The notes below the pieces were generated by a model that had not been told where the DNA came from, did no database searches, and was given only the letters and a program-made list of their open reading frames with translations. A program made the translations under genes and the position numbers. Positions 1 to 7,572 of a stretch of DNA of 11,976 nt are shown here, one piece after another. Source of the DNA: Chryseosolibacter sp039917935 (GTDB lineage Bacteria > Bacteroidota > Bacteroidia > Cytophagales > Cyclobacteriaceae); assembly GCA_039917935.1 (NCBI GenBank), contig JBDSIM010000299.1, positions 1 to 11,976 of the forward strand, read 5' to 3'. The number at the start of each line of letters is the position of its first letter. Position 1 is the first letter of the stretch.

Positions 1-2
1 TC

Positions 3-164
3 TCGAATAGAAGGTCTGGTACGGTTAACAATAACCGCGAGATACGCCCGCAAGTGGTGAGACCTTCTGCTGTTCACAGAAACAGATCAATAGAAAATCC
101 CAATATGCAACAACGACCAGCCAATCGAACAAGGTCCAACGAAAATAAAAGAGGAAGACATTGA
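3..164 (+). CDS. C-terminal fragment of an Arg/Asn-rich protein
   Basis: An open frame enters from the left edge (first full codon at 3) and ends at TGA 162-164, leaving 53 residues. The tail is low in complexity and rich in Arg, Asn, Gln, Pro and Ser. It has no long hydrophobic stretch, so it is probably a disordered basic C-terminus. Such tails occur in Bacteroidota on envelope or nucleic-acid-binding proteins, but no domain is visible here and I do not assign a function. The case for a real gene is that the other two forward frames stop by about 60, and that a strong intrinsic terminator sits exactly on the stop codon. Most of the gene lies outside the window. Confidence 0.6.
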   Translation, partial: SNRRSGTVNNNREIRPQVVRPSAVHRNRSIENPNMQQRPANRTRSNENKRGRH

Positions 165-177
165 TCTTCCTTTTTTT
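152..177 (+). terminator. Intrinsic terminator overlapping the stop codon
   Basis: The perfect 6-bp arms GGAAGA (153-158) and TCTTCC (165-170) enclose a 6-nt loop and are followed by seven T residues (171-177). A152-T171 can extend the stem. The TGA of the upstream frame (162-164) lies in the loop. The A-rich stretch 143-150 on the left could give weak termination for transcripts coming from the right. Confidence 0.85.
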
Positions 178-638
178 ACTAAGGTGGGGCAATGCTTCGG
201 CTCGGGGCTATCAGTTCCGATCATTATCAGGATCCAGTCTCGCGCCTGACGCACATTTCGGATTTACTGCTTATATAAATTGCGGAATTCTGTTTCAAAC
301 AATATTTCGCGTAAAAACACCATTGTCAACAAATGGCTCATAGGAAAGGGCCACAACCCCCGACTTAACAGTTCTCGTCTCTAATAATTTTAATAACCGC
401 CATTCTGATTTCGTCAATTAAATTTAAGTTCATAAAGGTTGAAATCGACCCAGAGCCACCATATAGCCAAATGTTTTTTTCCGTTGTTGTTTTAGATCTT
501 GTACGTTTTGCGCAATGTCCGATTTTGCAACTTTCGGATCCCCATCAAATTTCATTTTTGATGAAGAAATACATGAGTGATAATATTACCTTTCGCATTT
601 GTTCGTATTATTAAAATATTATCATAGCATTACATTCA
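178..638. other. Intergenic gap with no convincing gene
   Basis: About 460 bp separate the terminator from the end of the minus-strand TPR gene. Short frames exist (for example 161-343 from a TTG) but none has a start, RBS or recognisable domain. Most of the gap is AT-rich. The segment around 183-260 is visibly richer in GC and may be a remnant or an intergenic repeat. The only clear structure is the inverted repeat at 578-624. Confidence 0.6.
578..624. repeat. 10-bp AT-rich inverted repeat downstream of TPR gene
   Basis: TGATAATATT (578-587) and AATATTATCA (615-624) are perfect complements separated by 27 nt. The repeat lies 15 bp past the end of the minus-strand TPR gene, so it would fold in that gene's 3' UTR. 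It lacks the short loop, GC-rich stem and T-run of an intrinsic terminator. It may protect the mRNA 3' end or be a chance result of AT richness. Confidence 0.35.
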
Positions 639-2330
639 TTAAATATTTTCTTTCAAAAACAATTCCGCCGCTACCAGCTCCGGTCTTTTGCTATCCGAAA
701 ACTTCGCTACTCCTACAAGCTTTTGAAAGTATTCTATCGCTTTTTCACTTTCGCCGGATTTTTTGGCAGCCAGGCCAGCGCCATACAATCCATTGAATCT
801 GCCGGGATGTCGTTTCAGATCTGCTTCGTAAGCTTCAAGTGCTTTGGTAAATTCCCCCATTTCCATCAACAGATCTCCCAGCAGCTCCCTGGCTGGAATA
901 ACTTCACCAGGAGTTACAGGATGTTTCTCCGTGGCATCTTCCAGAGTGGCAGCTTCAGTCATTAACCTGATGGCTTCTTCTTTTTTGCCCTGAGAAAACT
1001 GAATCCATCCCTCCGATGCCCTGATCTGAATCTGCACCTGATTAGCTTCGTAGGTTTTGTTTTTCTCCATCAGCTTTGCATAGCTTGCTTGCAATTCTGT
1101 CAAATTCGCTTTCGCCAAACCCATGTTGTGGGTATGTACAGCGCCCAGGATCCTGCCAAAAGAAACAATTGCTTTTTCCCAGGGGAAGTTCTCCCACGGA
1201 AAATTATCCGGCTTCAATTCAAGCCTTGCTGCTTCTTCCCAGTTTTTGCGTTCCAACGCATGCCTTGTGGGAACCGCTGCGAATGTATAGGCATTCTTAT
1301 TACTGAGGGGGAAAACTACTTCAATAGACCTCAGATATTCCAATTGCACCTTTGCGATTTCATCTCTCCCTTGTTGTAAATAAGCATAGACCAGATAATC
1401 CATTCCATGAAGTTCTTCATCCCAATGCCCCTGAATGCCTGAATTTTCCGCGTAGCATTTAGCAGCGGACATAGAATTTATATTGGATTGTATCGACTCA
1501 TCCCACAGGCCAAGACGTGTGAAAATATGAGAAGGCATGTGCAAAGCATGCGCTGAGGTGGCTGCAATAGAAGCATACTTCCTTGCTGCGGGCAGCGCCA
1601 GTTCTGCCAACTCCGGATAGTCGTATGTATGGATCAGATAATGGGTAATTCCCGGATGATTAGGTTCATTTGGAAAAAGTGCATTCAATATTTCACCGGC
1701 TTTTCGCTGCTTCGTGAATGATTTATCCGCAGGATCAGATGCTGCCCGTAATGCCAGCGCATAAAATATTGCAGCTTCCTTATCGGCAGGGTATTTCAGA
1801 TAAATTTTTTCCGCTTCCTTCTCAAATTTCAGTATACGCATGTTATGATCAAGTGTATTCCAATCGTCATACATGACACTCACTGCTTCCAGGTAATCAG
1901 ATTCCTTTTTTGATTTACTTTCGAGTGAACGGGCGAGCGCGATGGTCCGGGAGCCTTTCTCCAGCTCTTCTTTGGCTGGTGGTGCCCATAAGGGATGAAA
2001 GTTACTCATGGCCACGCCCCAATAGGCCATCACACAATCCGGATCTTCGTCAATAACTTTCGCAAAAACTTTTTCCGCTTCTGTATACTCAAATGAATGT
2101 AGAAGAGCTGTTGCGAGATTGAAATTTGTCCGCACTTTCTCCATACAGGAAAGACCAAATTCCACTTTCCCGAACTGTGCTTCTTCAGAACCACAAAGTG
2201 TGATATCCCCTCTCAGGAGATTAATGGATTTTAGTTCAGCTTGGAACTGCTCCTGATCTCTTTTCACCCCGCAGCAAAACAGGACAAACAGAAGGATAAT
2301 GGAATAAAAGTTTTGGTGTTGGGTTTTCAT
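639..2330 (-). CDS. TPR-repeat probable lipoprotein with conserved-looking His core
   Basis: This 563-residue protein has an N-terminal signal (one Lys, then a hydrophobic stretch at about 8-18) ending in LFCC-G, with Cys20 the likely lipidated residue. The -1 Cys is unusual for a lipobox. Helical TPR-like pairs run from about residue 65 to 120 and again at about 440-550, where the 34-residue rhythm is clear near the C-terminus. The middle is not plain TPR. Residues 225-239 carry His225, His230 and His234, and residues 261-270 carry His261, His264, Met265 and His268. Many Bacteroidota and Acidobacteriota proteins annotated only as tetratricopeptide repeat proteins share this type of core, but I know of no assigned activity. 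It is divergent from the Mo-hydroxylase operon across 198 bp, so the two could share regulation. It should sit in the periplasm or outer membrane. Confidence 0.85.
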   Translation of the reverse strand: MKTQHQNFYSIILLFVLFCCGVKRDQEQFQAELKSINLLRGDITLCGSEEAQFGKVEFGLSCMEKVRTNFNLATALLHSFEYTEAEKVFAKVIDEDPDCVMAYWGVAMSNFHPLWAPPAKEELEKGSRTIALARSLESKSKKESDYLEAVSVMYDDWNTLDHNMRILKFEKEAEKIYLKYPADKEAAIFYALALRAASDPADKSFTKQRKAGEILNALFPNEPNHPGITHYLIHTYDYPELAELALPAARKYASIAATSAHALHMPSHIFTRLGLWDESIQSNINSMSAAKCYAENSGIQGHWDEELHGMDYLVYAYLQQGRDEIAKVQLEYLRSIEVVFPLSNKNAYTFAAVPTRHALERKNWEEAARLELKPDNFPWENFPWEKAIVSFGRILGAVHTHNMGLAKANLTELQASYAKLMEKNKTYEANQVQIQIRASEGWIQFSQGKKEEAIRLMTEAATLEDATEKHPVTPGEVIPARELLGDLLMEMGEFTKALEAYEADLKRHPGRFNGLYGAGLAAKKSGESEKAIEYFQKLVGVAKFSDSKRPELVAAELFLKENI

Positions 2331-2528
2331 CTTAAGGTTGTTTTGTAAAACAAATTACAGCCGGACGGTAAGGGTTATCATCGGATTACATACCCTTAAA
2401 TAAATGTATGGGTTAAAATGAAAACTGACAAATGGCAAGGAGGGGTGTAAAAGCTACCCTACAATTTTGGTTGGATGCCCGAACTGAATTTACTAAATTT
2501 AATCGTCCAACAATAATCCACTTATATT
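2331..2528. promoter_or_regulatory. Divergent promoter region with two inverted repeats
   Basis: This 198-bp region lies between the divergent TPR gene and the Mo-hydroxylase operon. One inverted repeat, TTGTTTT-GT-AAAACAA (2338-2353), lies 8 bp upstream of the TPR start. A second, TAAGGGT (2369-2375) with ACCCTTA (2392-2398), has a 16-nt spacer. The related motif GGGTTA recurs nearby (2372-2377 and 2410-2415). These could be operators, but no regulator gene is present in the window. Neither start has a Shine-Dalgarno sequence, as is usual in Bacteroidota. Confidence 0.45.
2471..2501 (+). promoter_or_regulatory. Candidate Bacteroidota-type promoter for the Mo-hydroxylase operon
   Basis: TTG at 2471-2473 is followed after 20 nt by TAAATTTA (2494-2501). 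The second box matches the Bacteroidota -7 consensus TAnnTTTG except at the last base, and the spacing fits the reported -33/-7 range. Transcription would start near 2507, leaving a leader of about 20 nt before the ATG at 2529. Confidence 0.4.
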
Positions 2529-2984
2529 ATGGCAAAATTATCACTTCGTGTAAATGGACAATCTAAAGAAATTGATATAGATCCACAGATGCCATTGCTA
2601 TGGGCGATCCGGGATTTTATGGGCCTCACCGGCACCAAATTCGGATGTGGCATTGGACAATGTGGGGCCTGTACAGTGCATTTAAATGGTGTGCCAGTGA
2701 GGTCCTGCGTTATTCCATCCTCTTCCGTTACCGGAAAAGAAATTACCACCATCGAAGGTCTCTCTCAAAATAATGACCATGCCGTTCAACTTGCCTGGAT
2801 AGCGGAACAAGTCCCTCAATGTGGCTACTGCCAATCGGGGCAAATCATGAGCGCGGCTGCGTTGTTAAAGAAAAACCCGAACCCATCCGATGAAGATATT
2901 GATGCTGCCATGAGCGCAGTACTCTGCCGGTGCGGAACATATCCGCGCGTCAGAAAGGCCATCAAACAAGCTTTAAAAATGTAA
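2529..2984 (+). CDS. [2Fe-2S] small subunit of molybdenum hydroxylase (IorA-like)
   Basis: This is a full-length 151-residue electron-transfer subunit of the xanthine oxidase superfamily, type isoquinoline 1-oxidoreductase alpha/aldehyde oxidase small subunit. The N-terminal plant-type ferredoxin domain has Cys40, Cys45, Cys48 and Cys60 for one cluster. The C-terminal helical domain has Cys98, Cys101, Cys133 and Cys135 for the second, within the CGYCQSG and LCRCGTYPR motifs. All eight ligands are present. It would pass electrons from the Mo centre to an outside acceptor. It has no signal peptide, and its stop is followed after one base by the ATG of the Tat-signal-bearing large subunit. The likely route is therefore cytoplasmic assembly followed by co-export with that partner. 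The substrate cannot be read from the sequence. Confidence 0.93.
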   Translation: MAKLSLRVNGQSKEIDIDPQMPLLWAIRDFMGLTGTKFGCGIGQCGACTVHLNGVPVRSCVIPSSSVTGKEITTIEGLSQNNDHAVQLAWIAEQVPQCGYCQSGQIMSAAALLKKNPNPSDEDIDAAMSAVLCRCGTYPRVRKAIKQALKM

Positions 2985-2985
2985 T

Positions 2986-5121
2986 ATGGAAACGATCTCC
3001 AGAAGAAAATTCATACAAGTAAGTTCAATCGCCAGTGCCTTCCTCGCTATTGGGTATGTGCCCGAAGCAGCAGGCGATGATAAACTGATCGCGCGAACAG
3101 CCTCCGACCCCACGAAAGTCGACCTTAACCAATTCATTTCGATTGGCACGGATAACAGTATTGTCCTTTTCACTCACCGGCCTGAGATGGGCCAGGGAAC
3201 TTATCAATCTATCCCCATGATCCTTGCGGAAGAGTTGGAAGTGTCGATGGACAAAGTAGAAATCCGCCCCTCCATTGCCAACGCCGGTTTGTATGGAAGT
3301 CAAATGGTTGTAGGCAGCAGGAGCATCCAAACCGAATTCGAAAAATTAAGAAAAATGGGTGCCGCAGCCCGTGAAATGCTGCGACAGGCAGCAGCGAATA
3401 TATGGAAGATCGATCTCGAACAATGCAAAGCAACTAAAGGAACGGTGGTCAACCCATCGGGTAATGTACTCACCTACGGAGAGCTGGTGTTGGAAGCATC
3501 CAAATTATCACCCTCTGAAAACCCACCTTTGAAAAAACGAAGCGAGTTTTCGATCATCGGAACATCCGTAGCCAGAAAAGATATTCCGATGAAAACAAAT
3601 GGCGAAGCAAAATTTGGAATTGACATTACCGTACCGGGGATGCTATACGCATTGGTTGAACGGTCAACTGTATTCCTGGGAAAAGTGAAAACCTTCAACA
3701 AAGAAGCCGTTTTAAAAATGCCGGGTGTACGCCATGTGCTCCAAACCTCACGCGATGTCTTCGGACAAAAGCGGGAAGGTGTGGCTGTTCTGGCCGATAA
3801 CTATTGGTACGCCTTGCAAGGTAGAAAGGCCCTTATAGTGGAATGGGATACGCAGGGACTGGAGAAGATTTCGGATGACACTATTCTGACAGATTCGTAT
3901 GAAGCTGCTAAAATGGAAGGCGATGAATTGTTCGGTAAGGGAGATGTGAGTTCGGTATTTAAGAATGCTAAAAAAATCATCGAGGCGTCCTACGAAACTC
4001 CCTATCAGGCCCACGTGCCGATGGAACCCATGAACGCTATCGCCAGCGTTACCGATACGCAGGCCACATTTTGGGGATCGACTCAAAACCCCAATGGCAT
4101 TCGCACCTTCCTTTCAAAAACTTATAATCTTCCCGAGGAAAAAGTAGACATCAACTACACGTTTATGGGTGGTGGCTTTGGACGGAGGTCCATGATTGAT
4201 GTAGCCGAAGAAGCTGCAGACCTCTCGAAAAAATCCGGAGCACCGGTGAAAGTAATCTGGACACGTGAAGATGATCAGACACAAGGACCTTTCCGGGCAT
4301 GCAGTCTGAATGTTTGTCGGGCGGTAATGGACGACCAGGGAAAAGTAACAGCCCTTGAACACAAAGTAATCGCCCAGGAAATTCAAAATCAGACTGGCCC
4401 TAATATGAAAGCCGGTCGTCAACTGATGGGCGGGATTAATACCGATTTTCTAATTCCCAACTTATCGGTGAAAGGCGTTCTTCAAAAAAGACATATCCCC
4501 ATCTCCTACTGGCGTGCGGTGTACCATTCCACTAATCCTTTCGCTCATGAATGTTTTATTGATGAGCTCGCTCACCAGGCTAAAAAAGATCCTATACAAT
4601 TCCGGCTCGATATGCTGGATCATCCCCGGTACCGCAGGGTGCTGGAAGGCGTAGCTGAAAAGACCAATTGGAAATCCCCCCGGAAAAAAGGGGTAGGAAG
4701 AGGAGTAGCTGCTGTTGAAAGATCCGGAGCATATTTTGCACAGGTGGTAGAAGTTGAACAACGCGGAAAACAAATTGTTCCGGTTAAAATTACGACCGTG
4801 ATCGATCTGGGAATTTGCATCAACCCCGATACGGTAAAAGCGCAAACAGAAGGTTCTATCGTGATGGGATTAGGCGCTGTATACAACGGATTAACCATAC
4901 GCAATGGCGCTGTGGTAGAACAAAATTTCCATACGTATCCCTTGCTTAAGATCAACCAGTGCCCGGAAATTGAAACCATCATTCTCGAAAGCGATGCACC
5001 TCCTGATGGCGCCGGTGAAGCAGGCCTTCCAACGGTGGCCCCAGCTTTTGCCAATGCCATTTTCGATCTTACGGGGAAGCGGATCAGAAAACTGCCCATA
5101 GATTTAGGAAGTATTATATAA
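2986..5121 (+). CDS. Tat-exported molybdopterin-binding large subunit (IorB/xanthine dehydrogenase family)
   Basis: This 711-residue catalytic subunit belongs to the Mo-hydroxylase family that oxidises aldehydes or N-heterocycles with water as the oxygen source. The leader SRRKFIQ near residues 5-11 followed by a hydrophobic stretch is a Tat signal. The a/b hammerhead domain lies at about 210-300. The Mo-cofactor motif GGGFGRR is at residues 395-401. Near the C-terminus GAGEAGLP places the expected catalytic Glu at residue 678. IorB-type enzymes normally carry molybdopterin cytosine dinucleotide, and that cofactor is inferred here. The length is somewhat shorter than characterised IorB but no core motif is missing. 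It forms an operon with the [2Fe-2S] subunit, with one base between the genes. No cytochrome c subunit, XdhC-like chaperone or cofactor cytidylyltransferase is nearby, so the electron acceptor and maturation factors must be encoded elsewhere. No substrate can be assigned. Confidence 0.92.
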   Translation: METISRRKFIQVSSIASAFLAIGYVPEAAGDDKLIARTASDPTKVDLNQFISIGTDNSIVLFTHRPEMGQGTYQSIPMILAEELEVSMDKVEIRPSIANAGLYGSQMVVGSRSIQTEFEKLRKMGAAAREMLRQAAANIWKIDLEQCKATKGTVVNPSGNVLTYGELVLEASKLSPSENPPLKKRSEFSIIGTSVARKDIPMKTNGEAKFGIDITVPGMLYALVERSTVFLGKVKTFNKEAVLKMPGVRHVLQTSRDVFGQKREGVAVLADNYWYALQGRKALIVEWDTQGLEKISDDTILTDSYEAAKMEGDELFGKGDVSSVFKNAKKIIEASYETPYQAHVPMEPMNAIASVTDTQATFWGSTQNPNGIRTFLSKTYNLPEEKVDINYTFMGGGFGRRSMIDVAEEAADLSKKSGAPVKVIWTREDDQTQGPFRACSLNVCRAVMDDQGKVTALEHKVIAQEIQNQTGPNMKAGRQLMGGINTDFLIPNLSVKGVLQKRHIPISYWRAVYHSTNPFAHECFIDELAHQAKKDPIQFRLDMLDHPRYRRVLEGVAEKTNWKSPRKKGVGRGVAAVERSGAYFAQVVEVEQRGKQIVPVKITTVIDLGICINPDTVKAQTEGSIVMGLGAVYNGLTIRNGAVVEQNFHTYPLLKINQCPEIETIILESDAPPDGAGEAGLPTVAPAFANAIFDLTGKRIRKLPIDLGSII

Positions 5122-5362
5122 AAAACCGATAACCTTCCTCCCCATCAGAGTCACCGGTTTCCGGGTACCTGATGCCTACGATGTTCAATCTATGCGCTAA
5201 CCTGAATTGCATTCGGGCCTTGGGGAGATTGGTAATCTAAAAAATTGTTGTCCATTACAGATGTGACCTCAGAGTCTGTCGCGAGACGCGCGTGCCTCCG
5301 AGGGGGATATAGGTTGCTGCAACCTGAAATTAATTTCATAAATTGTTCGAACAACCATCTCC
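5122..5362. other. Intergenic region between Mo-hydroxylase operon and App1 gene
   Basis: This 241-bp gap holds no open gene. Just after the operon stop, AAACCG (5123-5128) and CGGTTT (5155-5160) are complementary, but the 26-nt loop and missing T-run make it a poor terminator. The stretch 5275-5305 is GC-rich with short self-complementary pieces. The right end carries the three palindromes described separately. Confidence 0.5.
5311..5354. promoter_or_regulatory. Three stacked perfect palindromes before the App1 start
   Basis: Three dyads lie almost end to end: AGGTTGC-T-GCAACCT (5311-5325), TGAAATTAATTTCA (5325-5338) and TTGTTCGAACAA (5343-5354). The last ends 8 nt before the ATG at 5363. 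They may be operator sites or folded structures in the 5' UTR that control translation. GGTTG at 5312-5316 can also pair with CAACC at 5352-5356, so alternative folds are possible. The function is unknown. Confidence 0.5.
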
Positions 5363-6514
5363 ATGCCGCCACTTAAAAAGCGACTCATTAAACTTGCTAC
5401 TGGCATCGAAGCGAATTTTGACACCCTGACTTTGGCGTTGCGGAAAAGGCTCAATGCTGATAAGCCTTTGCAGATTGTCCCTTATCGAAGTTACGGAACA
5501 GTAAACCGGCTATATGTGAAGGGCCGTGTCCTCAGAGACAAAGGCATCCGGAAATCAACTGACAAGGATACTATCTGGAACAATCTCATCAGCATGTATA
5601 AACGCTTTGAAAGCGATGAAGTACCGCATGCCCGTTTAAAAATAGATTTCCAGGAGCAGGCTCATTTTGTGACCACGGATGACGAGGGATATTTTACACT
5701 CGATTTGTTTACCGAAGAAGCATTAGCATGGGACGACATGTGGCACGAAGTTGAACTCGAACTCATTGAAGCACCTTATTCTTATAAAGGGGGAATTAAA
5801 AGTACAGCGCACGTTCTCGTCCCACCAGCAGATGCAGAGTACGGAATTATCAGCGATATTGACGACACCGTTGTGAAGACTACCGCAACAAATTTGCTCG
5901 CCATGTCGCGCAATACATTTCTTCACAATGCCCACACTCGCCTTCCCTTTGCCGGTGTTTCCGAATTTTACAAATCCCTTCAGCTGGGGAGGAATGGCAA
6001 ACGCAATAATCCATTTTTTTATGTGTCGAGCAGTCCCTGGAATTTATATGACCTGCTGATCGATTTTTTAGACCTTAACGAAATTCCGGAAGGGCCTTTA
6101 TTGTTGCGCGATTTTGGCTTGAATGCGAGCAACGAAAGCTCAGGCCATATGGGGCACAAGTTTAAGGAAATCAAAAATATTCTGCTGGCCTATCCGCACC
6201 TCAATTTTGTATTGATCGGTGATTCAGGTCAGGAAGACCCCATAATTTACCGCGAAATTGTTTCCAGTTTTCCTGGCCGGATCCTGGCGATATACATCAG
6301 GGATGTGCAGTTATCAGACCGGGAGAAAATAGCCATTGATATTTCTCAAGAACTGGTAGTAGACAAAGTTGAGATGATCGTCGTAGATAATACCGTAGAA
6401 GCTGCTGAACATGCCGCGAAGATCGGGCTGATTTATACGGACGAAATTCCAAAGATTGTCGCAGATAAAAAACAGGACAAAGGAGAAATACAAGGGAAAG
6501 AGGAGATGCCATAG
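5363..6514 (+). CDS. App1-family (DUF2183) phosphatase, HAD-like
   Basis: This 383-residue protein matches the App1/DUF2183 family, named after the yeast Mg2+-dependent phosphatidate phosphatase App1. Residues about 45-155 form a beta-rich N-terminal domain, and the catalytic domain runs from about 155 to 325. The HAD-like nucleophile motif is DIDDT at 165-169 (Asp165 and Asp167). YVSSSPW at 220-226 corresponds to motif II, and GDSGQED around Asp287-Asp292 to the acidic metal-binding motif. The C-terminal tail is Lys/Glu-rich and probably disordered. There is no signal peptide or membrane segment, so it is likely cytoplasmic or peripheral to the membrane. Phosphatidate as substrate is inferred from yeast only; bacterial members are little studied. 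Gaps of 241 bp before and 154 bp after suggest it is transcribed alone, and the neighbours give no metabolic clue. Confidence 0.88.
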   Translation: MPPLKKRLIKLATGIEANFDTLTLALRKRLNADKPLQIVPYRSYGTVNRLYVKGRVLRDKGIRKSTDKDTIWNNLISMYKRFESDEVPHARLKIDFQEQAHFVTTDDEGYFTLDLFTEEALAWDDMWHEVELELIEAPYSYKGGIKSTAHVLVPPADAEYGIISDIDDTVVKTTATNLLAMSRNTFLHNAHTRLPFAGVSEFYKSLQLGRNGKRNNPFFYVSSSPWNLYDLLIDFLDLNEIPEGPLLLRDFGLNASNESSGHMGHKFKEIKNILLAYPHLNFVLIGDSGQEDPIIYREIVSSFPGRILAIYIRDVQLSDREKIAIDISQELVVDKVEMIVVDNTVEAAEHAAKIGLIYTDEIPKIVADKKQDKGEIQGKEEMP

Positions 6515-6668
6515 CTGAAAAAATCTTCAAGTGCTTAAAGGACGGAGGAAACTTCCGCGCAAGCAGAATCGCCAGCAAAGTAATTCACAAAGCCCTACTG
6601 ATATCGTGGAGATAAATTAGGATATCTGAATGGTGAAATGTTATCTTAATAAAAAAATAATACGAACC
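6515..6668. other. Intergenic gap before the sugar isomerase gene
   Basis: This 154-bp gap contains no recognisable terminator with a T-run. A weak hairpin near 6541-6556 (GGAGG pairing with CTTCC through one wobble) is not followed by T residues. The A/T-rich stretch 6645-6667 directly before the chosen ATG fits a leader without a Shine-Dalgarno sequence. Confidence 0.35.
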
Positions 6669-7517
6669 ATGAGCATTACCCGAAATCAGTTCCTGAAGGT
6701 ACTAAGTCTTTCAGCCACGGCTAGCTTAACAAACATCAGCGGATTTTCAGCAAAAGCCGACAGTCATCGCCATCAGGTAAAAACCGACGGAAACTTAACG
6801 TTGGGTTTGGCGTCTTACACATTGCGAAAAATGAATCTGGACGAGGTCATCAAAATATGCCAACGTTTAGGCCTTACCTCCCTGGCCCTGAAAAGCATGC
6901 ATATGCCTTTGGAGAGTTCTGCGGATGACATTAAAAGCATGGCCGAAAAAATCAGAAATGCAGGTCTGCGTTTGTACGGAGCGGGTGTGATTTATATGAA
7001 AACTGCACAGGAAGTTGAAACTGCATTCAGTTATGCCGCCCATGCCGGCCTTGAAATGATCATCGGGGTTCCCAATCATGATCTATTACCCCTGGTAAAT
7101 GAACAGGTAAAAAAGTATAATATAAAGTTGGCTATCCATAATCATGGACCAGGGGATGACCTTTATAAAAGTCCCGCAGATGTTTACACAAAAGTTAAAA
7201 GTCTCGATAGGAGAATTGGTTTGTGTATAGACATTGGCCACGTTGTAAGAATAGGCCAGGATCCGGTTCCCATGATTGAAAAATATAAGGACAGACTATA
7301 TGATATGCACTTAAAAGATGTGGATAAGGCAGAAGCCAATGGAACATCTGTTGAGATCGGCAGGGGTGTTATCGATATACCCAAAGTTATTCAGGCGCTA
7401 AACAAAATAAAATACCAGGGATGCATGGCGTTGGAGTACGAGAAGGATGACGATGACCCTGTACCAGGATTAGCAGAGTCTGTTGGTTATGTTCGTGGGG
7501 TTGTCAAGATGGCGTAG
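6669..7517 (+). CDS. Exported sugar phosphate isomerase/epimerase-like TIM-barrel protein
   Basis: This 282-residue protein has the xylose isomerase-like TIM-barrel fold (AP endonuclease 2 family). I start it at 6669 rather than at the upstream ATG 6630, because 6669 gives a typical leader: TRNQFLK followed by a hydrophobic segment to about residue 20, then an Ala-rich cleavage region. From 6630 the leader would gain 13 awkward residues. Likely metal and substrate residues are His157 and His159 (IHNHG), Asp188 and His191 (CIDIGH), His214 and Asp217 (HLKD), and Glu256 (LEYE). Members isomerise or epimerise sugars and keto-sugars, and exported Bacteroidota members are common in carbohydrate-degrading clusters, but no such cluster is present here. 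The leader has Arg-Asn where a Tat signal needs Arg-Arg, so it may use Sec or a relaxed Tat signal. The substrate is unknown. Confidence 0.87.
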   Translation: MSITRNQFLKVLSLSATASLTNISGFSAKADSHRHQVKTDGNLTLGLASYTLRKMNLDEVIKICQRLGLTSLALKSMHMPLESSADDIKSMAEKIRNAGLRLYGAGVIYMKTAQEVETAFSYAAHAGLEMIIGVPNHDLLPLVNEQVKKYNIKLAIHNHGPGDDLYKSPADVYTKVKSLDRRIGLCIDIGHVVRIGQDPVPMIEKYKDRLYDMHLKDVDKAEANGTSVEIGRGVIDIPKVIQALNKIKYQGCMALEYEKDDDDPVPGLAESVGYVRGVVKMA

Positions 7518-7572
7518 TTTAGTTAATTAATAGGGTTGAGAATTTTGGTGCACGTTCGAGAGAAAGGGGTAT

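Noticed and set aside
161..343. 60-residue plus-strand frame starting at TTG
   Set aside because: It starts inside the terminator hairpin, has no RBS and shows no recognisable domain.
2529..5121. Classical xanthine dehydrogenase
   Set aside because: There is no FAD subunit, the large subunit has a Tat leader, and the two-gene layout matches the isoquinoline oxidoreductase/aldehyde oxidase type.
5123..5160. Intrinsic terminator after the Mo-hydroxylase operon
   Set aside because: The stem is only 6 bp, the loop is 26 nt and no T-run follows the stem.
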